Below, in pieces: positions 30,928-37,096 of a DNA stretch of 37,096 bases (position 1 is its first letter; the number at the start of each line of letters is the position of its first letter). The position numbers and the translations under genes are program-made. Source of the stretch: Clostridiaceae bacterium OM02-2AC (lineage in GTDB: Bacteria; Bacillota_I; Bacilli_A; Erysipelotrichales; Erysipelotrichaceae); NCBI GenBank assembly GCA_003481775.1, contig QULU01000043.1, positions 1 to 37,096 of the forward strand, given 5' to 3'. The notes under the pieces were generated by a model, which saw only the letters and a program-made list of their open reading frames with translations, made no database searches and had not been told where the DNA came from.

Positions 30928-33015
30928 CTATCCACGCTCAAATTCATGAAATAATGCCTTATCCTCCATACAAATCATCGTCGGTCTTCCATGTGGACAA
31001 TGAAACGGCTGTTCACAATGTGCCAAATCCGCAATGACGCGTTTCATTTCATCCAGTGTCAAGCTGCGGTTAAAGCGTATGGAGCTGTGACAGGCCATGG
31101 TTGCGATTGCATGCTTACGCAGCTTATCTAAGCTGATTTCCTTATCCTTTTCCCACAGATCAATCATATCACAGAGAAAAGCCTCTTCCTCAACATCCTT
31201 CATCCATAATGGCAGCTGACGACATACGAAGGTATGATCACCAAAAACCTCAAGATGGATACCGAGCTGTTCCAGCACTGCATTCAGATCCTCTGCCTGA
31301 GAAACAGCAGAAATCGTAGATTCTATTGTTATCGGCAGCAACAGCGGCTGTGTGTCGTTATTACCGGCTAAAATCTGCTTTCTGATAATTTCATAATGGT
31401 AGCGTTCCTGTGCTGCATGCTGGTCAATAATGTACAAGCCTTTTTCCCCTTCTGCCAATATATAGCAGTTATGAAACTGACCAATCACACGCAGCTGTGG
31501 AAGACTTGGATTTAATGGCAGTGGCTGTTCCACCTCTGCTTTTTTCTCATAAACAAGCTCCTCTGTCTGATTGATTTCCTTAAATGCAACAGCTGCATCC
31601 AAAGGACTATCCGCATGCATTGCTTCTGTATGCGGAATAGCTTCTGTATCAGCAGCGCTCAGCACTTCTGCTGTGGCAGTGTCTTCCTGCTGAACCTCAG
31701 CAGCTGCTTCCTCTGTCACAAGCTCTACCGGTTTTGTATCCTCCGGCTTGTAGGGAGCTGCTTCTTCACAAGCTTCAGGGATGATTTCCTTTGTCAGGGG
31801 CTGTATCGGAACAGCTGTTTCCTTTCTCTGATTTTTATCTGCTTCAATTTTTCTACGCAGCTCCTCCATATCCAGAGATGGCTTTTCAATTTTTTCCGGA
31901 TGCGTAAAGCTGTTGTTTACCTCCTCATGCAGCTTCTTAATGGTATCCTCACGCTCATAGGTAAACTGCAGCTCCTGTTCTTCGACCTTCTCTTTTACCG
32001 TTTCCTTTTTTACATGAACACTAGGAACCTCAAGTTGCTCCTGCAGTGCCTTACGAATTGTCTCATAAAGAAGCTTTTCCAGCTGTTTTTCCTTAGACAG
32101 ACGGATTTCCCATTTGGATGGATGTACATTGACATCCACCAGCTGTGCGTCCATTTGTAAGTCGATAACAACGATTGGATATCTGTCCTTCGGCATATAG
32201 GGTGAATAGGCATCCAGAATTGCCTTCTGCAAATGGTAATTGCGAATCATACGTCCGTTGATGTACAGCAGCATATAATATTTCGTCGCACGATTGAACT
32301 GCGGCTGCATGATATAGCCTTTTATCTTATAATCCTGATCACTTCCATCCAGAGAAATCGCACTCTTCGCACTATCTCTTCCATAAATCTGCATGAGCAC
32401 TTCCAAAAGATTACCGCTTCCCTTTGTTTTGAATACGGTTCTTCCATCATGAGATAAACAGAATCCGATTTCCGGATGGGAAAGAGCAAACTTCTGAACA
32501 ACATCCGAGATAAGAGAGAATTCATACTGCGGACTTTTCAAATGCTTGAAGCGTGCCGGTGTTTTTTGGAACAGATTCTGAATTTCAATCATGGTACCCT
32601 TTGGTGTCCCGCATGGTCTGGCACTGATGAGCTTACCATAGCTGATTTCCACCTCGGTAGAGCTTGTGCCGTCGTTTGTTCGCAGCAGTACATGAGAAAC
32701 AGATGCGATGGAAGGCAGTGCCTCCCCACGAAATCCCATGGTATGTATATTCCAGAGATCATTTACCTCTTTCAGCTTACTTGTGGCGTGCCGCTCAAAA
32801 GCCAGTGTGGCATCCTCAGGATCCATACCGACACCATCATCTATAATCGTGATGGTTGCGATTCCTCCCTGTGATATCTGTATTTCTATGTTTGATGCAT
32901 GCGCATCGATACAGTTTTCAATTAATTCCTTTACAATCCCCTGCGGACGCTCCACGACCTCTCCAGCCGCAATCATATTGCTTAGATGTTCGTCCAGTCG
33001 ATTGATTTTACCCAT
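30928..33015 (-). CDS. mutL: DNA mismatch repair endonuclease MutL
   Basis: A 695-residue MutL. The GHKL ATPase has IAAGEVVERPQGIVKELIENC and DDGVGMDPED. The C-terminal domain has the DQHAAQERYHYE endonuclease motif (DQHAxxExxxxE), ACHSSIRF and CPHGRPT, so this is a nicking MutL, not the E. coli methyl-directed type. The linker (about 340-490) is long, Glu/Ala/Thr-rich and unstructured. It follows mutS. Confidence 0.96.
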   Translation of the reverse strand: MGKINRLDEHLSNMIAAGEVVERPQGIVKELIENCIDAHASNIEIQISQGGIATITIIDDGVGMDPEDATLAFERHATSKLKEVNDLWNIHTMGFRGEALPSIASVSHVLLRTNDGTSSTEVEISYGKLISARPCGTPKGTMIEIQNLFQKTPARFKHLKSPQYEFSLISDVVQKFALSHPEIGFCLSHDGRTVFKTKGSGNLLEVLMQIYGRDSAKSAISLDGSDQDYKIKGYIMQPQFNRATKYYMLLYINGRMIRNYHLQKAILDAYSPYMPKDRYPIVVIDLQMDAQLVDVNVHPSKWEIRLSKEKQLEKLLYETIRKALQEQLEVPSVHVKKETVKEKVEEQELQFTYEREDTIKKLHEEVNNSFTHPEKIEKPSLDMEELRRKIEADKNQRKETAVPIQPLTKEIIPEACEEAAPYKPEDTKPVELVTEEAAAEVQQEDTATAEVLSAADTEAIPHTEAMHADSPLDAAVAFKEINQTEELVYEKKAEVEQPLPLNPSLPQLRVIGQFHNCYILAEGEKGLYIIDQHAAQERYHYEIIRKQILAGNNDTQPLLLPITIESTISAVSQAEDLNAVLEQLGIHLEVFGDHTFVCRQLPLWMKDVEEEAFLCDMIDLWEKDKEISLDKLRKHAIATMACHSSIRFNRSLTLDEMKRVIADLAHCEQPFHCPHGRPTMICMEDKALFHEFERG

Positions 33016-33047
33016 AAATACACCTTCTTTCTTATAAAACAGAAAAC

Positions 33048-33066
33048 CTGTAATCCGGGATTACAG
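33048..33066 (-). terminator. hairpin between mutS and mutL
   Basis: CTGTAATCC and GGATTACAG face each other almost without a loop. The following minus-strand sequence is only T-rich, so it may be a partial terminator or a processing stem in the operon. Confidence 0.35.
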
Positions 33067-33075
33067 AGTTATCTT

Positions 33076-35607
33076 TTATGACAGTTTTTCCTTTAGCTCA
33101 TACAGAAACTGCATGGCTTCCATCGGTGTCATTTTATTCACATCTACCTGCTTGACCTGATCGATTATCTGTACATGCTGTGGATTTTCTTTTTCTATAA
33201 CGAGTGGTGCCTGTACCTCTTTTACCATATTGGGCTGCAGCTCCAGATTGTCCAGAATCTGCTTCGCACGGTCAAGCACGGAGGTAGGCAGATGCGCCAA
33301 ACGGGCGACATTGATTCCGTAGGATTTATCTGCCTTGCCATCCAGCACGCGGTATAAAAACGTTACCTTGTCATCCTCTTCATGTACATCCACATGCACG
33401 TTGCGAATGCTTGCATTTTTTTCTGCCATTTCCGTCAGCTCATGGTAATGGGTAGAGAATAAAGTTTTCGCTTTGATATTTCGCATGATATACTCAATCA
33501 TTGCCTGTGCCAGTGCCATGCCGTCATACGTAGAGGTGCCGCGACCAATCTCGTCAAACAGTATAAGCGAATTTGCCGTGGCATTTTGCAGTGCATTATT
33601 CGCCTCGATCATTTCAACCATAAAGGTTGACTGCCCGGACATAATATCATCACTTGCACCAATGCGTGTGAATATCTGATCAAAAATCGGCATTTCCGCT
33701 TTCTTTGCAGGAACAAAGCAGCCAATCTGTGCCATGATGACAAGAAGAACTGTCTGCCGCATATACGTGGATTTACCACCCATGTTTGGTCCGGTGATCA
33801 TCAGAATGTCATTGCCTTCCGCCATATCCAGATCATTGGAAACATATCGTGTTGTTTTCATCATTCGATCCAGAATCGGATGTCTGGCTTCCTTCATGTG
33901 AATAGAATGACCGGTATGAAACTGTGGCCGTGTATATCCGTTTTCACTGGAAATCTCTGCAAGTGCATATAATGCATCAATCGTGGACAATGCATTGGAA
34001 AGGTCATGCAGCTTTGGAAGATATACCTTAATCTGATTCAGAAGATGATTGAATAGCTCTGCTTCCAAACGGATACTTCTCTCCTGCGCATGTACAATGG
34101 CATCCTCTTTTTCCTTCAGCTCCTGCGTTACAAAGCGTTCTGCGTTTGTCAGTGTCTGCTTTCTGACATAACCAAATTCATCCTTTATGGAAGTCAGATT
34201 TGTTTTTGTAACCTCAATATAGTATCCGAATACACGGTTGTATCCAATTTTCAGGGACTTCACACCGGTTCTTTCCCGCTCCTTATTTTCAAGCTCAAGA
34301 ATCCAGTTCTTCCCGTTTTTACCGATTTCGCGCACCTGATCAAGCTCTTCATTATAGCCCTCCACGAACACACCGCCATCCTTAAGTGTTAGTGGCGGAT
34401 TATCGATAATAGCACCTTCAATCATATCATACAGCTCACGGCATGGATCAATCGTTTGAAATTCCTCATAGGCGCTGCAGTTATGAAACAATTCAAAAAT
34501 CTGCGGTGTATGCTCCAGTGTTTTAACAAGTCGCAGAATATCCCGCGGATTTGCGGAGCCATAAGCTACTCTGGCACTCAATCGCTCCAAATCATAAACA
34601 AAGCCAAGATGCTCGCGCAGCTCATCCTTTGTAATGAAGTTATCATTCAAATATTCAATCGCATCCAGACGTCGGTTGATCATAGCGGTATCAACCAGTG
34701 GATACTCAATCCATTTTTTCAATAAACGAGAGCCCATAGAGCTTCGGCATTTATCAAGAAAGCTCCACAATGTCTGTGAACGTGAATTGCTGCGCAGACT
34801 GGAAGTCAGCTCCAGATTCTGTTTCGTTGAAAAATCCATCTGAAGAAAATCATGTTCGTATACCATTTCAACAGCATTTAAATGCGCCATATTACGCTTC
34901 TGTGTTTCATCCAGGTAATTGGTAAGAACACCGAAGGCTGTTTCCACACGATCATCTTCAATCCCATTCAGCAAATGCCGATATTCCTCTTTTAATGCAT
35001 TGTCATTATGATAGGAAACGGTGATCGTCTGCAGTTCTTCTACCATCTTCACAATTTTCTTATCAAACTTCTCCTGTATTACAATTTCACGGACATTATT
35101 TCCCAACAAGACCTTTTGTATCGCCATAACATGCTTATCGATCAGCTGGGCACGCAGCTCTCCGGTTGTCATTTCACAAAGTATGACGGCAAGACCGAAT
35201 TGAAAGTCATGCAGAGAAGCAATATAAACGGTTGTCTTTTCATCACTTACCTCATCCATGATGGTTCCCGGTGTAACGATTTTAATGACATCTCGTTTCA
35301 CCAGTCCCTTTGCCAGTGCAGGATCCTCCAGCTGTTCAACGATTGCGACTTTATATCCCTTTTGAATCAAACGCTGTATATATCCCTTTGCGGCATGATG
35401 TGGGATTCCACACATCGGTACCCGTTCCTCAACACCCGCATTCCTTCCTGTCAGTACCAGATCAAGCTCACTGGATGCAGTTCTTGCATCTTCAAAAAAC
35501 ATTTCATAAAAATCACCAAGACGATAAAATATGATAGCATCCTCATGCTGCTTCTTCAATTCGAGATAATGCTTCATCATCGGTGTATAGGTAGCTTTTT
35601 TTGTCAT
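33076..35607 (-). CDS. mutS: DNA mismatch repair protein MutS
   Basis: An 843-residue mismatch sensor. The mismatch-recognition FYE motif is in GDFYEMFFEDA. The ATPase has TGPNMGGKSTYMRQ, SQSTFMVEM, LFDEIGRGTST and STHYHEL. ATG 35607 with GGAG upstream is preferred over an earlier start. It begins the leftward mutS-mutL group and is divergent from the RodA gene. A TATAAT with extended TGn is at 35634-35642. Confidence 0.97.
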   Translation of the reverse strand: MTKKATYTPMMKHYLELKKQHEDAIIFYRLGDFYEMFFEDARTASSELDLVLTGRNAGVEERVPMCGIPHHAAKGYIQRLIQKGYKVAIVEQLEDPALAKGLVKRDVIKIVTPGTIMDEVSDEKTTVYIASLHDFQFGLAVILCEMTTGELRAQLIDKHVMAIQKVLLGNNVREIVIQEKFDKKIVKMVEELQTITVSYHNDNALKEEYRHLLNGIEDDRVETAFGVLTNYLDETQKRNMAHLNAVEMVYEHDFLQMDFSTKQNLELTSSLRSNSRSQTLWSFLDKCRSSMGSRLLKKWIEYPLVDTAMINRRLDAIEYLNDNFITKDELREHLGFVYDLERLSARVAYGSANPRDILRLVKTLEHTPQIFELFHNCSAYEEFQTIDPCRELYDMIEGAIIDNPPLTLKDGGVFVEGYNEELDQVREIGKNGKNWILELENKERERTGVKSLKIGYNRVFGYYIEVTKTNLTSIKDEFGYVRKQTLTNAERFVTQELKEKEDAIVHAQERSIRLEAELFNHLLNQIKVYLPKLHDLSNALSTIDALYALAEISSENGYTRPQFHTGHSIHMKEARHPILDRMMKTTRYVSNDLDMAEGNDILMITGPNMGGKSTYMRQTVLLVIMAQIGCFVPAKKAEMPIFDQIFTRIGASDDIMSGQSTFMVEMIEANNALQNATANSLILFDEIGRGTSTYDGMALAQAMIEYIMRNIKAKTLFSTHYHELTEMAEKNASIRNVHVDVHEEDDKVTFLYRVLDGKADKSYGINVARLAHLPTSVLDRAKQILDNLELQPNMVKEVQAPLVIEKENPQHVQIIDQVKQVDVNKMTPMEAMQFLYELKEKLS

Positions 35608-35633
35608 CTTATCAACTCCACTCACTGCTTATT

Positions 35634-35642
35634 ATTATAACA
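35634..35642 (-). promoter_or_regulatory. extended -10 promoter of mutS
   Basis: TGTTATAAT on the minus strand, 27 bases before the mutS start codon; no clear -35. Confidence 0.5.
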
Positions 35643-35777
35643 TGACCATCGGGTATAATCCTATATGCTTTTGTTTTTTCATTCCATCATCACAGCATTC
35701 CGTGTATGAATTTTCTCAATTCTTAATAGAAATTCAGAAAATAATTGACCGTGCTGCAACATAAGAAATATAAACCG

Positions 35778-35786
35778 TGTTATAAT
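35778..35786 (+). promoter_or_regulatory. extended -10 promoter of the RodA-family gene
   Basis: TGTTATAAT (TGn plus TATAAT) 45 bases before the start codon; the -35 is weak. Confidence 0.5.
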
Positions 35787-35831
35787 AAGTACAACCTTGC
35801 TTCAAAAAGGTTTTTGTCTGGAGTGATGCAA

Positions 35832-37052
35832 ATGAAAGTAGGATTATCCAGGGCAAAGAGTCCGGATAAGTTCGATTTTGTTTTAGTTACATATTTGATT
35901 TTAATGATTGGTATGAGCCTTCTGTCCATCTATTCTGCTTTTGGTATTATCGGTCAGACTGCCGGTATTGACTATATGATGAAGCAGGCAATGTGGTTTA
36001 TCATCGGATCGATTGCAATTGGAGTGATTATGTATCTCGGTAATGATTCTATGCTGCAGTTTGCGAAAATAGGATACTGGTTTCTTATGGTATGTCTGGT
36101 TGTACTGCTAATTGGCAAGGTATACCATATGTTGACAGGTGGCAGTCTGCTGGGGATGATTATCACAACAAATGGTGCGACATCCTGGTTTAAGATGGGA
36201 CCGTTTGGTTCCTTCCAGCCCAGTGAGTTTATGAAAATCGTTTTAATTCTGATTACTGCCGGAGTGATTGACGAGCATAACAATAACAAAATCACAGAGT
36301 CCTATGAAATGGATTTCTCTTTGTTTCTAAATGTCGCAAAATGGGCATTTCCACCCATCATCCTGATTCTGGCACAGCCTGATACCGGTGTGGTATTGAT
36401 TATCGCTATTTCTCTGATAGCGATGATTGTTTGTTCCGGTATTAAGAAACAGTGGTTTGTCATCATCGGAATCTTGATTGTCATTGTCCTTGTATTGTTC
36501 TTCTATATGTACTACTACCATTTCAATGTTCTGAATGAGCTGATCGGTGGTGAAAACGGCTATCGTTTAAAGCGTATTACCGCATGGCTGAATCCGGAAA
36601 CGGATATCAATGGGGAGGGGCATCAGCTGTATATGGCCTTGCTTGCTCTTGGCTCGGCCGGCCTTACAGGTCATGGTATGGGAATTGAGCTGGTATCCAT
36701 ACCGGAAGCACAGACTGACTTTATCTTTGCTGTTATCGGGCAAAGCTGGGGTCTGATTGGAACCTTATTTATCGTTGTATTATGTCTTGGTCTTGATATC
36801 CATTTATGCCGTATTGCCAGTATGTCAAAGAATATGTTTGAAAAGTATTTCATTCTTGGTATTCTGGGTATGCTGCTGTACCAACAGATACAAAATATCG
36901 GTATGATTATCGGCTTACTGCCGATTACAGGAATCACGCTTCCTATGATATCGTATGGTGGTTCATCACTGTTATCATATCTGATTGCGTTTGGTATTAT
37001 TATGAATGCTAGTGCCAAAGCAAAAAAGCTTTCTGATTACGTATATGAATAA
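35832..37052 (+). CDS. RodA/FtsW/SpoVE (SEDS) family peptidoglycan polymerase
   Basis: A 406-residue membrane glycosyltransferase of the SEDS family, which makes peptidoglycan for elongation or division. About ten membrane segments are visible, with FQPSEFMKIVLI, the loop sequence RLKRITAWLNPETDINGEGHQLYMALLALGSAGLTGHGMG, TDFIFAVIGQSWGLIG and the terminal MISYGGSSLLSYLIAFGI. Together they favour RodA over FtsW, but this is not certain. The start is ATG 35832 with GGAG eight bases upstream. It is divergent from mutS. Confidence 0.93.
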   Translation: MKVGLSRAKSPDKFDFVLVTYLILMIGMSLLSIYSAFGIIGQTAGIDYMMKQAMWFIIGSIAIGVIMYLGNDSMLQFAKIGYWFLMVCLVVLLIGKVYHMLTGGSLLGMIITTNGATSWFKMGPFGSFQPSEFMKIVLILITAGVIDEHNNNKITESYEMDFSLFLNVAKWAFPPIILILAQPDTGVVLIIAISLIAMIVCSGIKKQWFVIIGILIVIVLVLFFYMYYYHFNVLNELIGGENGYRLKRITAWLNPETDINGEGHQLYMALLALGSAGLTGHGMGIELVSIPEAQTDFIFAVIGQSWGLIGTLFIVVLCLGLDIHLCRIASMSKNMFEKYFILGILGMLLYQQIQNIGMIIGLLPITGITLPMISYGGSSLLSYLIAFGIIMNASAKAKKLSDYVYE

Positions 37053-37096
37053 GGGTAATGTAAACTAGAGAGTGGTTTTGTAAAATAGCGCTTTAA

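Noticed and set aside
35008..35640. 210-codon frame antisense to mutS
   Set aside because: Opposite an unmistakable mutS, with no start signals.

Overview
This is a 37 kb window from a low-GC Firmicute chromosome. Strictly anaerobic genes (class III ribonucleotide reductase nrdD/nrdG), AT-rich intergenic DNA, strong Shine-Dalgarno sites, near-consensus sigma-A promoters and U-tailed intrinsic terminators all point that way. The style of the proteins suggests a gut Erysipelotrichia/Clostridia-type organism such as the [Clostridium] innocuum group. That taxonomic guess is inference; no rRNA or tRNA gene is present to anchor it.

Layout. (1) 1-1.7 kb: an ISL3-family insertion sequence whose two ends each carry three iterated copies of a ~20 bp sequence. 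(2) 2-6.1 kb: a YwaF-like membrane protein convergent with a P-loop uridine-kinase-like protein, a small membrane-anchored protein, and an ABC exporter half-transporter with its own promoter and terminator. (3) 6.2-13.5 kb: a carbohydrate locus. A PRD/EIIA-type PTS regulator is divergent from an operon of GH38 alpha-mannosidase, PTS EIIB, EIIC and EIIA; it resembles an E. coli mngAB system with the PTS permease split into three proteins. (4) 13.6-14.4 kb: an XRE regulator and a small coupled partner. (5) 14.7-17.7 kb: nrdD-nrdG. (6) 18-20.4 kb: an OmpR-type response regulator and histidine kinase. (7) 20.4-24.7 kb: the replication/RNA-processing cluster tmk-holB-ricT-rsmI, then a GNAT gene. 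(8) 24.7-25.4 kb: a 730 bp gap holding a promoter-terminator pair that looks like a very short RNA gene. (9) 25.4-28.3 kb: yggS, a PadR/DUF2812 pair, a decayed fragment of the IS end, and a protein with a possible thioredoxin-like plus acetyltransferase architecture. (10) 28.4-35.6 kb: mutS-mutL-miaA-tcdA-nitroreductase, all leftward. (11) 35.8-37.05 kb: a rightward RodA/FtsW-family gene.

Most of the window is ordinary housekeeping. The parts most worth a second look are the iterated IS ends with a decayed copy 25 kb away, the orphan ~57-nt RNA candidate near 24.9 kb, the split mannosidase-PTS locus with palindromes in its control region, the putative two-domain protein at 27.5-28.3 kb, and the operator-flanked promoter near 14.42 kb that points away from the XRE gene.
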